NCBI RefSeq assembly: GCF_028694895.1
Contig: NZ_JAQVKA010000004.1
Location: forward strand, 1 to 57,082
Reading direction: 5' to 3'
Length of the DNA: 57,082 nucleotides
Source of the DNA: Sulfurimonas sp.
GTDB lineage: Bacteria; Campylobacterota; Campylobacteria; Campylobacterales; Sulfurimonadaceae
The stretch's first letter is position 1; the number at the start of each line of letters is the position of its first letter. The notes under the pieces were generated by a model, which had not been told where the DNA came from, searched no databases, and saw nothing but the letters and a program-made list of their open reading frames with translations. Below are positions 15,111 to 23,225 of this stretch, in pieces. The translations under genes and the position numbers were made by a program.

Positions 15111-17348
15111 TTGAATGAAACTCTAATCGGACAAATTGATAAAATCCTCTTTGAAGAGGAAGCTTTTTTTATAGCTGTGCTAAAGAGTGGGGAAAAGATT
15201 AGTGGGTCTTATTTTGAGAGTGAAATTTCACATATCAAAGATAGTGCTGTAACTCTTAGGGGGCACTGGGAAGAGCATAAGAAGTATGGGAAGACATTTA
15301 AGTTTGAACATATCAAAGTAAACCAGAATGAGCTTTTTTTCTTTCTCAACAAGATAGTAAAAGGGTTTACTAAAAAGCTTACCGCAGAGTTGATTGAGCA
15401 CTTTGGGAATGAGGGGCTTGTTGATGTTTTGGACAATGACATCGAGAGGCTTTTGGAGTTTAGCGGTATCAAGGAAAAACGTCTCAAAAAGATACAAGCT
15501 TCTTGGAAAAAGTTTCGCTCCATGCGTGAGATAGGGGAGTTTTTAACTCCTTATGATGTAACTCCCGCACTTTTAACTACCATCGCAACGGCTATGCGAG
15601 ATGTGGATGAGCCGTGTGCTAAGATAAAAAATAATCCCTACATCTTGACATCCATAAATAGCATCGGGTTTAAAAGAGCGGATGAGTTAGCACTGAAGAT
15701 GGGCGTAGCAAAAGAGGATGAAAACCGCATCGGCTCGGCTATGGATTATGTGCTTTTGAACTACTGTGAGCAGCAAGGAAACTCATGTGTGGCAAAAGAT
15801 ATCCTTTTTCGTGAGCTAGATGAGTTGCTTGGTTTTAGTGATAAAAATCATATATATGAAGCGACACTAGTTGAGAGAGTTAGTGAGGGAAGTATAGTTC
15901 TCATGAGGAACGACCGTCTTTCTCCTTCACGTCTTTATGACGCAGAGAAGTTCTTATATGATGAGTTTAAAAGAAGAGCAAAGCTTGAAAATGGTGGGTT
16001 TGTTAAAGATTTGGATCTGTTTTTAAGCGAGCATGATTTAAAGCTTGGAGATGAGCAAAAAGAGGCTGTCAAGAAGATAAACGAAGGCGCATCTATACTC
16101 TTTTTAGTTGGATATGCGGGAACTGGAAAGAGCACCACTTCAAAAACTATTCTTGATTTGTTAAATATAAAATATGATAAAAAAGAGATTATCACCTGTG
16201 CTCTTAGCGGTATCGCTTCACAGCGCATAGCCGATACTACGGGCTATGAGAGTGCAACTATACAATCACTTTTGGTGAAGTTTGAAGAGAGAGACTATTT
16301 CCCATATTCGGTTGTTTTGATAGATGAAGCCTCTATGATAAACTCATCTTTGTTTGCAAGATTGGTTAGAAAAGTTAGCAGAGATGCTCTGCTGATAGTT
16401 GTCGGAGATGATGCACAGCTTCCTCCTATAGGCGCTGGAAATGTGCTCAGTGATGTCTTAACATTAGAACTTGCACCGATAGTCAAACTTACAAAGATAT
16501 ATAGACAAAGTGAAGATAAAGCGATAACGGTTATAGCAAATGATATTCGTTTGGGAGTGGTGCCTGAGTATAAAAAGGAGTATGAGGATTTTGAGTTTGT
16601 GGATGTTAGTATGCAAAACTACTATGCTCTTAAAAACCAACTCACTCAAGCGGAACTCTCAACTCAAAGAGAGGAGAACTCTGCGCAAATAGTCGCGGTT
16701 ATTGCTCATAAAGTTTTAGAGTCAATTGAGAAAGCTAGATATAGACTGAGCAATAAACGTATTAAAGAGTACCTAAACTACTTTCAGGTTATAACGCCTA
16801 TGAAAGGCGGAACTCTTGGCTCAAACAACCTAAATATTGTCCTGCAAAACTACTTTAACCCAAACCCAAAAAAGTGCGTAAAAAGAGGTTTTTCAGAGTT
16901 TAGACTTATGGATAAAGTAGTCCATACAAAAAATGAAAACATGACTTCTTGGAGTGGCGAGGGTTTTAAAGTGGGCGAAGATTCTGCTCAAAGACGAATA
17001 TTTAACGGGATGAGTGGACTACTTTTTAAGATAGAAGAGGATGATGAACAAGTGTTCGTTTTTTATCCAAATGAGGATGTTGTTGTTGTTTATGAGTATG
17101 AAGAGTTAAAGTCGCATCTGATGCTCTCTTACGCGCTTACTATCCACAAAGTTCAAGGCATGGAGTACGATATAGTAGTTATTCCTATGAGTTTTTCGCA
17201 CTACATCATGCACAACACAAAACTCATCTATACAGCTATTACAAGGGCAAAGCATAAGTGCATCTTAGTAGGCGAGAGCATGGCCTTTGAGAGTGCATGT
17301 CGCAAGCTTGATATTACCGCAAGAGATACAGTCCTTCTAGAGTTATAA
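15111..17348 (+). CDS. recD2: RecD2-like SF1B DNA helicase
   Basis: The 745-aa protein begins at a TTG. It has an N-terminal RecD2-type domain (GQIDKILFEEEAFFIAVLKSG), helix-hairpin-helix-like repeats (IERLLEFSGIKEKRL, LTSINSIGFKRADELA), then helicase motifs: Walker A VGYAGTGKST (about residue 333), Walker B VLIDEASM, GDDAQLPPIG (motif III), KIYRQ, and the C-terminal LTIHKVQGMEYD and YTAITRAKH (motifs V and VI). RecD2 is a 5'-3' helicase acting in DNA repair and recombination outside RecBCD. It follows the island repeats, so whether it belongs to the island or the core genome is open. Confidence 0.88.
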   Translation: MNETLIGQIDKILFEEEAFFIAVLKSGEKISGSYFESEISHIKDSAVTLRGHWEEHKKYGKTFKFEHIKVNQNELFFFLNKIVKGFTKKLTAELIEHFGNEGLVDVLDNDIERLLEFSGIKEKRLKKIQASWKKFRSMREIGEFLTPYDVTPALLTTIATAMRDVDEPCAKIKNNPYILTSINSIGFKRADELALKMGVAKEDENRIGSAMDYVLLNYCEQQGNSCVAKDILFRELDELLGFSDKNHIYEATLVERVSEGSIVLMRNDRLSPSRLYDAEKFLYDEFKRRAKLENGGFVKDLDLFLSEHDLKLGDEQKEAVKKINEGASILFLVGYAGTGKSTTSKTILDLLNIKYDKKEIITCALSGIASQRIADTTGYESATIQSLLVKFEERDYFPYSVVLIDEASMINSSLFARLVRKVSRDALLIVVGDDAQLPPIGAGNVLSDVLTLELAPIVKLTKIYRQSEDKAITVIANDIRLGVVPEYKKEYEDFEFVDVSMQNYYALKNQLTQAELSTQREENSAQIVAVIAHKVLESIEKARYRLSNKRIKEYLNYFQVITPMKGGTLGSNNLNIVLQNYFNPNPKKCVKRGFSEFRLMDKVVHTKNENMTSWSGEGFKVGEDSAQRRIFNGMSGLLFKIEEDDEQVFVFYPNEDVVVVYEYEELKSHLMLSYALTIHKVQGMEYDIVVIPMSFSHYIMHNTKLIYTAITRAKHKCILVGESMAFESACRKLDITARDTVLLEL

Positions 17349-17371
17349 GCGCTAATTTATATACTTGTACT

Positions 17372-17377
17372 TATAAT
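17372..17377 (+). promoter_or_regulatory. Putative -10 box for the epimerase/AmmeMemoRadiSam cluster
   Basis: TTGTACTTATAATAGC contains a perfect TATAAT 28 bases before the epimerase ATG at 17405 in the 56-base gap after recD2. It is the only clear promoter seen before the cupin gene at 20919, so the five genes may be one operon. Confidence 0.5.
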
Positions 17378-17404
17378 AGCTTCATATCAGTTGTGGAGTT
17401 AATC

Positions 17405-18274
17405 ATGGCAGGAAATAGACTAAAAGTAGCGATTTGCGGGAAAAGTGGTTTGGTTGGCTCTAAACTTACAAAGTATTTTTTATCTCAGCATAATGAAGTT
17501 ATAGAAGTAAAGATTATGGGTGGCGTACCTGTAGAAGATGTGGCAAAGCAGATAGATAGATGCGATATCTTGATAAATCTTAGTGGAGCTACAATCCTCT
17601 CAAAGTGGAGCAAAGAGTATAAAAAAGTTCTATATTCAAGCCGTATAGAGACTACAAAAAAACTGGTCGATGCTATTGAACTCTGCCATGAGAGACCTAA
17701 ACTCTTTTTAAATGCTTCAGCTGTTGGAATCTATAAATCAGATATGACGCATGATGACAACTCAGAGGAATTCTCAGATGATTTTTTAGCACATCTGTGT
17801 AAAGATTGGGAAGCAGAGGCGAGACGCTCAGGTGAGTTTGGAGTAAGAAACGTACAGATGCGCTTTGGCGTTATCTTTGCAAAAGAGGGTGGCGCACTAC
17901 AGAAGATGCTTCCACCTTTTAAGCTTGGTTTAGGCGGTATTGTTGGAGGCGGAGAGCAGATGGTTTCGTGGATTCATATAGAGGATTTGGTGAGAGCAGT
18001 TGCGTTTATAATCAAAACTCCAGATATAAGTGGCTCTGTAAACTTTTGCGCGCCAAATCCACTTAGCAACAAAGAGCAGACAAAAGTTCTTGGAGAAGTT
18101 CTACACCGTCCAACTATCTTCCCACTTCCTGCATTTGTGCTAAAACTTCTTTATGGAGAGGGTGCTAGTGTTATACTTGATTCAAAAGAGGTATATCCAT
18201 CAAAGCTTCTTGAGAGCGGGTTTGCTTACGAGTATGATAACTTTAAAGATGCACTTCAAGAGATAGTTAGTTAG
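17405..18274 (+). CDS. TIGR01777-type NAD-dependent epimerase/dehydratase family protein
   Basis: Counted from ATG 17405, which has GGAG six bases upstream, the product is 289 aa; the track's upstream GTG would lack a site. It is an extended short-chain dehydrogenase-like protein with ICGKSGLVGSKLTKY as dinucleotide motif (GxxGxxG, about residues 10-17), LINLSGA, NASAVGIYKSD, and the family-specific FGVIFAKEGGALQKMLPPF and GGGEQMVSWIHIEDL. Members (YfcH-like) have no settled substrate. The active-site Tyr is in GIYKSD but the usual YxxxK lysine is missing, as in this family. It heads the AmmeMemoRadiSam cluster, with AMMECR1 ten bases on. Confidence 0.85.
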   Translation: MAGNRLKVAICGKSGLVGSKLTKYFLSQHNEVIEVKIMGGVPVEDVAKQIDRCDILINLSGATILSKWSKEYKKVLYSSRIETTKKLVDAIELCHERPKLFLNASAVGIYKSDMTHDDNSEEFSDDFLAHLCKDWEAEARRSGEFGVRNVQMRFGVIFAKEGGALQKMLPPFKLGLGGIVGGGEQMVSWIHIEDLVRAVAFIIKTPDISGSVNFCAPNPLSNKEQTKVLGEVLHRPTIFPLPAFVLKLLYGEGASVILDSKEVYPSKLLESGFAYEYDNFKDALQEIVS

Positions 18275-18284
18275 GAGATTTGTT

Positions 18285-18857
18285 ATGATAGATGCTGTAG
18301 TTTTAAGAGTTGCAAAGAGTGCGATTTTAAGCAAGTTTGATGGTAGTTATAGTTTTGATAAAGAGACGCTCCTAGATAAGTATCCATTTTTAAAAAAGAA
18401 GGGTGCTTGTTTTGTAACGCTAGAGTATAGCGGAAACTTAAGAGGCTGCATAGGCTCTATCATAGCGCATAGAACCCTTCTTGATGACATTATAAGCAAC
18501 GCAATCTCAGCTGCTTTTAAAGACCCAAGGTTTAACCCTCTAAGTAAAGAGGAGTTGTCAAACCTAAACCTTGAAGTCTCTATACTTACGCCTCCAGAGA
18601 TTTTAGAGTATGAGGATTATGAGGATTTATTAAAAAAGGTAACACCGTTTAAAGATGGGCTTATCTTAAACTATGGCTCATATCAGGGAACATTTTTACC
18701 TCAGGTTTGGGATGATCTAAAAACACCAGAACTTTTTTTAGAACATCTAAGTTATAAGGCTGGAACAAATCCCAGCGTTTTTGCATATCACCCAAGTATA
18801 TATAGATATAGAGTTGAGGCGATAGAGGAGAATTTTGATGAAGTACTTCCACTATAA
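18285..18857 (+). CDS. amrA: AMMECR1-domain protein (AmmeMemoRadiSam system protein A)
   Basis: The 190-aa protein shows the AMMECR1 signature LRGCIGSIIAHRTL (about residues 47-60) followed by AAFKDPRFNPLSKEEL and LNLEVSILTPPE, then a C-terminal YQGTFLPQVWDD. The invariant cysteine of RGCIG is present. The domain is found in bacteria, archaea and human AMMECR1; its function is unknown, and in prokaryotes it is regularly linked with Memo and a radical SAM enzyme, both next here. It ends 20 bases inside the radical SAM gene, so the two are translationally coupled. Confidence 0.93.
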   Translation: MIDAVVLRVAKSAILSKFDGSYSFDKETLLDKYPFLKKKGACFVTLEYSGNLRGCIGSIIAHRTLLDDIISNAISAAFKDPRFNPLSKEELSNLNLEVSILTPPEILEYEDYEDLLKKVTPFKDGLILNYGSYQGTFLPQVWDDLKTPELFLEHLSYKAGTNPSVFAYHPSIYRYRVEAIEENFDEVLPL

Positions 18858-19827
18858 TGATGAAGATAGCATAACATGTCTTTTGTGCAAACATTACTGC
18901 ACACTCAAAGAGGGTAGAGCCGGAATTTGTGGCATAAACTATAACATAGACTCAGAGCTTGTAAATAAAACCTACTCACATCCAAGCGCAATAAATATAG
19001 ACCCAATCGAGAAAAAACCACTATACCATTTTCTACCAGCTTCAACTTCGCTCTCAATTGGTACAGTTGGATGTAACTTAAGATGTCCATTTTGCCAAAA
19101 CTACTCTATCTCTCAAACAACTGAGGTTGATGAGAGCATAGTTTATACGCCAGAGGATATTGTAAATCTCGCACTTGAGAATAAGTGCGAGAGTATAAGC
19201 TACACATATAACGAGCCAGCTATCTGGTATCCATACGCAAAAGATATAGGCGTACTTGCAAAAGAGAAGGGGCTAAAAAATATCTTTGTCTCTAGCGGAT
19301 ATGAGTCCAAAGAAGTTTTAGAGGAGCTTCCATCGTGGCTTGACGCGGCAAATATTGACTTAAAGAGCTTTTCGCATGATTATTATAAAAAGGTGTTAAA
19401 GGCTGACCTTGATGGAGTTTTAGAGTCTTTAATCGGGTTTTCAAAGAGTAAGATTTGGCTAGAGATAACAACACTGCTTATCCCTGAGGTCAATGATAGT
19501 TCACAGGAGATAGAGAAGATGGCGGAGTTTATAGTTACAAAACTAGGACGAGATGTTCCATGGCACTTTAGCGCTTTTCATCCAGACTATAAAATGGATG
19601 TGACCCCTCCAACTTCTATGGCGACAATGCAAAGAGCAAAAGAGATAGCAAAAAGTTTTGGTATAAAGTATGTCTATCTTGGAAATATAGCAAACGATGG
19701 CTCAACATACTGCCCAAAATGTCAAACAAAACTCGTAAGTAGAGAAGGCTATAAGGCGAAGATACTTAACCTTCAAGACTCTAAATGTACAAACTGTGGC
19801 GAGCTAATAGCAGGGGTATGGAGATGA
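18838..19827 (+). CDS. amrS: AmmeMemoRadiSam system radical SAM enzyme
   Basis: From ATG 18838, with AGGAG seven bases upstream, the product is 329 aa. It has an N-terminal cysteine cluster (CLLCKHYCTL ... GICG), the radical SAM motif GTVGCNLRCPFCQNYS at about residues 77-92 that binds the 4Fe-4S cluster, SYTYNEPAIW, and a C-terminal zinc ribbon (CPKCQTK ... CTNCGEL). It resembles activating enzymes of glycyl radical systems but belongs to the AMMECR1-linked branch. The target is unknown. It overlaps AMMECR1 at its start and Memo (ATGA) at its end, a strong sign of joint function. Confidence 0.93.
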   Translation: MKYFHYNDEDSITCLLCKHYCTLKEGRAGICGINYNIDSELVNKTYSHPSAINIDPIEKKPLYHFLPASTSLSIGTVGCNLRCPFCQNYSISQTTEVDESIVYTPEDIVNLALENKCESISYTYNEPAIWYPYAKDIGVLAKEKGLKNIFVSSGYESKEVLEELPSWLDAANIDLKSFSHDYYKKVLKADLDGVLESLIGFSKSKIWLEITTLLIPEVNDSSQEIEKMAEFIVTKLGRDVPWHFSAFHPDYKMDVTPPTSMATMQRAKEIAKSFGIKYVYLGNIANDGSTYCPKCQTKLVSREGYKAKILNLQDSKCTNCGELIAGVWR

Positions 19828-20612
19828 AAAGAGAGATGAGCGTGGCTGGGAGCTTTTACCCAGCAAGAGCAGTTGAGTTAGAGAGATATTTTGAACACTT
19901 TAGCACCTCTTACGATGAAGATAACACTTTGCCAGATATAAAAAGCAGAGTTGTAATCGTTCCACATGCGGGGTATATCTACTCAGGATACAGCGCAAAT
20001 ATAGCGTATAGGATTTTACAAAAGAGTGGTATAAAAAAGTTTCTACTTATCGGTCCATCACATAGAGTAGGGTTTGAGGGGATATCTCTGGGTGATTTCA
20101 CATCTTATGAGACACCATTTGGCTCACTCTCTGGCTCTTTGGAACTTGCAAAAGAGTTGAGCGAGACTTTTTCGCTCTCTTGTCGTCGTGATGCACACTT
20201 TGAACATAGCACTGAGGTGCAGTTTCCATTTATAAAGCACTATATAGAGGGTGCTTCTATCGTGGAGTTGGTTTACTCTTTTACAGAGCCATCAAATGTA
20301 TCTAAAATTATAGATTTTGCTCTCAAGCATAATGACGTTGGAGTTATCATAAGTACAGATTTGAGCCATTTTCACACACAAGAAAAGGCCCTAAGAGTGG
20401 ATAGTGTCTGCGTAGAAGCCATAGAGAAGATAGATATAAAAAAACTCCACAGTGGTTGTGAAGCATGTGGGATTATCGGAGTTGAGGCACTACTTCTTAG
20501 TGCAAAAGAGAGAGGTTTAACTCCATATATACTAGATTATAGAACAAGTGCAGATGCTACTGCAGATGAGAGCAGCGTTGTTGGATATGTGAGTGCTTGT
20601 TTTGAAGAGTAA
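19824..20612 (+). CDS. amrB: Memo-family protein (AmmeMemoRadiSam system protein B)
   Basis: From ATG 19824, which overlaps the previous stop as ATGA and has AGGGG upstream, the product is 262 aa. It begins VAGSFYPA, then VPHAGYIYSG (about residues 44-53), LLIGPSHRVGF, HFEHSTEVQFPF, and STDLSHFHT, the pattern of the Memo fold, which is related to extradiol dioxygenases and LigB. The histidines and the cysteine of SGCEACGIIG match the metal-binding set of human MEMO1. Its reaction is not established. Chemistry on a substrate made or activated by the radical SAM partner is a reasonable guess only. Confidence 0.92.
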   Translation: MKREMSVAGSFYPARAVELERYFEHFSTSYDEDNTLPDIKSRVVIVPHAGYIYSGYSANIAYRILQKSGIKKFLLIGPSHRVGFEGISLGDFTSYETPFGSLSGSLELAKELSETFSLSCRRDAHFEHSTEVQFPFIKHYIEGASIVELVYSFTEPSNVSKIIDFALKHNDVGVIISTDLSHFHTQEKALRVDSVCVEAIEKIDIKKLHSGCEACGIIGVEALLLSAKERGLTPYILDYRTSADATADESSVVGYVSACFEE

Positions 20613-20919
20613 AAATATATTTAGAGACATTCCCGCTTCGCTAAAAGAGGAGTTTTTTGAGACACTTCAAAGTAGCAAAGAGATAAAGATAGAGAGGATA
20701 GTCTCTTATGGACATACAACAAAAGAAGGTGAGTGGTACAATCAAGAACAAAATGAATGGGTTATTTTGTTAAGCGGGGAGGCGGTGCTTTCATTTTTAG
20801 ATGAGGATGATGTAAAACTAAAGGCTGGAGAGTATATAAACATACCTGCACATAAAAAACATAGAGTCTCTTGGACTGCTCCAGAAAAAGAGAGTATCTG
20901 GTTAGCAATTCATTACTAA
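20593..20919 (+). CDS. Cupin-domain protein
   Basis: The roughly 108-aa protein starts inside the Memo gene at a GTG (20593) or a TTG (20602); which is used is not clear. The single cupin barrel shows GEWYNQEQNEWVILLSGEA (motif 1, with the usual His replaced at several places) and GEYINIPAHKKHRVSW (motif 2). The metal-binding set is incomplete in motif 1, while the H-x3-H of motif 2 is kept. The family includes small cupins of unknown role. Overlap with the Memo gene suggests it is a fifth member of the cluster, perhaps binding the same metabolite. Confidence 0.75.
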   Translation: MLVLKSKNIFRDIPASLKEEFFETLQSSKEIKIERIVSYGHTTKEGEWYNQEQNEWVILLSGEAVLSFLDEDDVKLKAGEYINIPAHKKHRVSWTAPEKESIWLAIHY

Positions 20920-20969
20920 AGCACTCTAATATTTAGCTAAACTTTTAAAATTTTTTATAAGGACTCCCT

Positions 20970-21998
20970 TTGGGCCATTTTAGATTCTCTTTTATTTTTA
21001 CATTTACTTCTTTACTTATTGCGTTATGGTGGGGTTATCACCTTGGCGGATGGAGTAGCGCACTTAACATGATGCTAGTTACGCTAATCTTGGCTTTTAT
21101 GGAAGTTTCACTCTCTTTTGATAATGCCGTTGTAAATGCATCAATTCTTAAAAATTGGGATGAGTACTGGAGAAAGCTCTTCTTAACTGTAGGTATTTTG
21201 ATAGCTGTTTTTGGTATGAGACTTCTCTTTCCACTTGTCATAGTTGCTCAAACTGCTGATATGGGAATCTTGGAAGTTTGGAACCTCGCCCTTGATAATC
21301 CTACAGAGTATTCAAGTAAGTTGATAGCGCATCATGCAGAGATATCTGCTTTTGGAGGGATATTTTTACTCCTAGTTTTCCTTAATTTTATGTTAGATGA
21401 GCAAAAAAATATTCATTGGATTGAAGTTATAGAGAAGAAACTTGGAATGCTTGGAAAGATTGAGGCTATCTCTATTTTTATATCGATAGTTATTTTGATG
21501 TTCTTTACCTCTTTTGTAGATCAAGAGCATAAACTAGTTGTTCTTACAGCTGGTCTTTGGGGGATTGTTGTTTATGTGAGTGTTGATATATTGGGCTATG
21601 TTTTAGAAAAAGAGCATAATGATGGCGATATCGCAAATGTTGTAAAAAAAGGAAGCATTGGTGGCTTTTTATATCTTGAAGTTCTAGATGCATCATTCTC
21701 TTTTGATGGAGTAATAGGTGCTTTTGCAATTACAAAAGATATTGTGGTCATCATGCTAGGGCTTGGTATCGGAGCTATGTTTGTAAGATCTATAACTATC
21801 TATTTGGTAGAAAAGGAGACCCTTGGCGCATATATATACCTCGAACATGGTGCACACTATGCTATTGGTATCTTAGCCCTTATCATGCTATTTGGAATGA
21901 AGTTTCATGTTCCTGAAATATTTACAGGGCTTGTAGGAGTAGCTTTTATACTACTCTCTTTATATTCATCTATCAAGCAAAAACGCCTCTCTTCATAA
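20970..21998 (+). CDS. DUF475 / TerC-superfamily integral membrane protein
   Basis: The 342-aa protein starts at TTG with AAGGA six bases upstream. It has about eight to nine hydrophobic segments and the acidic TerC-type motifs LAFMEVSLSFDNAVVNA (about residues 41-57) and LEVLDASFSFDGVIGAFA (about residues 225-242), whose Glu and Asp residues lie within membrane helices and probably bind a metal ion. The family is linked to tellurite resistance and to metal supply of secreted enzymes (manganese export in TerC proteins). Its cargo is not known. It lies 50 bases after the cupin gene and ends in a hairpin. Confidence 0.87.
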   Translation: MGHFRFSFIFTFTSLLIALWWGYHLGGWSSALNMMLVTLILAFMEVSLSFDNAVVNASILKNWDEYWRKLFLTVGILIAVFGMRLLFPLVIVAQTADMGILEVWNLALDNPTEYSSKLIAHHAEISAFGGIFLLLVFLNFMLDEQKNIHWIEVIEKKLGMLGKIEAISIFISIVILMFFTSFVDQEHKLVVLTAGLWGIVVYVSVDILGYVLEKEHNDGDIANVVKKGSIGGFLYLEVLDASFSFDGVIGAFAITKDIVVIMLGLGIGAMFVRSITIYLVEKETLGAYIYLEHGAHYAIGILALIMLFGMKFHVPEIFTGLVGVAFILLSLYSSIKQKRLSS

Positions 21999-22004
21999 GG
22001 CGTT
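21982..22004 (+). terminator. Hairpin overlapping the DUF475 stop codon
   Basis: AACGCCT (21982-21988) and AGGCGTT (21998-22004) form a seven-base stem around a nine-base loop that includes the stop codon. Only a mixed GTTAGCTTAT follows, so it may stop transcription weakly or protect the 3' end. Confidence 0.35.
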
Positions 22005-22031
22005 GTTAGCTTATAAAAGTATAGTAGTAAT

Positions 22032-22047
22032 TATAATGTGCTATAAT
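22032..22047 (+). promoter_or_regulatory. Tandem -10 boxes before the CNNM gene
   Basis: Two perfect TATAAT hexamers (22032-22037 and 22042-22047) lie ten bases apart. Transcription from the second would give a leader of about 80 bases that contains the 20-codon ORF at 22078. Confidence 0.5.
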
Positions 22048-22077
22048 TCACTCCAAAATTTTTTAAGGAAATATTAA

Positions 22078-22140
22078 ATGACCAAAAGCGACCCAGACTC
22101 GCGTAGTTTTACCAATATGTTCATAGGAAAAGTTCTATGA
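22078..22140 (+). CDS. Candidate 20-codon leader ORF upstream of the CNNM gene
   Basis: An ATG with AAGGAAA upstream opens a 20-codon frame beginning MTKSDPDSR that ends in TGA overlapping the ATG of the next gene (ATGA at 22137-22140). The main gene's own ribosome binding site is the GGAAA inside the leader ORF. This geometry is typical of a coupled leader peptide. The DPD string near its start recalls acidic/proline leader peptides that make ribosomes unstable at low magnesium (mgtL type). That link is inference. Confidence 0.45.
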   Translation: MTKSDPDSRSFTNMFIGKVL

Positions 22141-23213
22141 CACTTCTTATTACTTACCTTTTAATCGCTCTTATAGTATCGTTTCTCTGTTCTATTCTTG
22201 AAGCAGTTTTACTCTCAAGCACAAACTCATATGTAGAGAGTTTATCAAATGGACAAAATGATAGTTTAGTAAATAAACTAAAGAATTTAAAATCAAATAT
22301 TGACAAACCAATATCTTCTATTTTAACAATTAATACATTTGCGCACACAATGGGTGCTGCAGGTGTTGGTGCTCAAGCACAAATAGTTTTTGGAGAGGAG
22401 TGGCAAGCTCTTGTTGCATTTGTTGTAACGCTGCTTATTTTATACCTCTCAGAGATTATCCCTAAGACTATTGGTGCACTTTATTGGAAGAAGCTTTTAA
22501 TTCCATCTGCTTATATCATTGAATTTATGATGGTTATTAGCACTCCTTTTACATGGGTGTCATCTATTTTGACAAACTTTATATCTAAAAATAAACCTTA
22601 CCAGAGTAATTTTTCACGTGATGAGATTATGGCAATTGTTGCTATGGGTGAGAGAGAAGGTGCCATACTATCAAAAGAGAGTGATTTAATAGAAAACCTA
22701 CTCAAACTCAAAAATATAAAAGCAAAAGATATTATGACTCCAAGAAGTGTTGTTTTTGCTCTAAGAGCAGATACAAAAATCGAAGAAGCTATTGAAGATG
22801 ATAGAATGTATATTCACTCACGAATACCAATATTTAGAGATACTTTAGATGACATTGTAGGAATTGTTTTTAATCAAAAAATCCTTGAAGAGAGTAATGA
22901 AGACCATGACGAAATAACTTTAGAGAGTATCTCTCATGAAGTTCATATGGTCTCAGAGAACCTTCCAGTTCCACAGCTCATAGACCTTTTTGTAAAGCGA
23001 AAAACTCACCTTTTTATAGTTTTTGACAACTATGGTCAAACTGTAGGAGTTGTAAGTCTTGAGGATGCGATTGAGACACTCTTAGGTGTTGAGATTGTTG
23101 ATGAGATGGATGAGATCGAAGATATGCAGCTCTTTGCAAAAGATAAAAGTAAGCTCTTCCAAGATCGTATGAAAGTTGAGCGAAAAAAGATAGAAAAAGC
23201 CAAATTAGCTTAG
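22137..23213 (+). CDS. CNNM transmembrane / CBS-pair protein (CorC/HlyC family)
   Basis: The 358-aa protein has an N-terminal CNNM/DUF21 membrane domain with about four helices, including SFLCSILEAVLLSSTNSYVE (residues 15-34) and the conserved TINTFAHTMGAAGVGA. A paired CBS domain follows at about residues 195-320, starting IKAKDIMTPRSVVFAL. No clear C-terminal CorC/HlyC domain remains. Bacterial CNNM proteins move magnesium or other ions across the inner membrane, and the CBS pair senses adenine nucleotides. A leader ORF and two -10 boxes lie upstream. The ion is not decided by sequence. Confidence 0.88.
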   Translation: MTLLITYLLIALIVSFLCSILEAVLLSSTNSYVESLSNGQNDSLVNKLKNLKSNIDKPISSILTINTFAHTMGAAGVGAQAQIVFGEEWQALVAFVVTLLILYLSEIIPKTIGALYWKKLLIPSAYIIEFMMVISTPFTWVSSILTNFISKNKPYQSNFSRDEIMAIVAMGEREGAILSKESDLIENLLKLKNIKAKDIMTPRSVVFALRADTKIEEAIEDDRMYIHSRIPIFRDTLDDIVGIVFNQKILEESNEDHDEITLESISHEVHMVSENLPVPQLIDLFVKRKTHLFIVFDNYGQTVGVVSLEDAIETLLGVEIVDEMDEIEDMQLFAKDKSKLFQDRMKVERKKIEKAKLA

Positions 23214-23225
23214 ATAAGGTTCATC

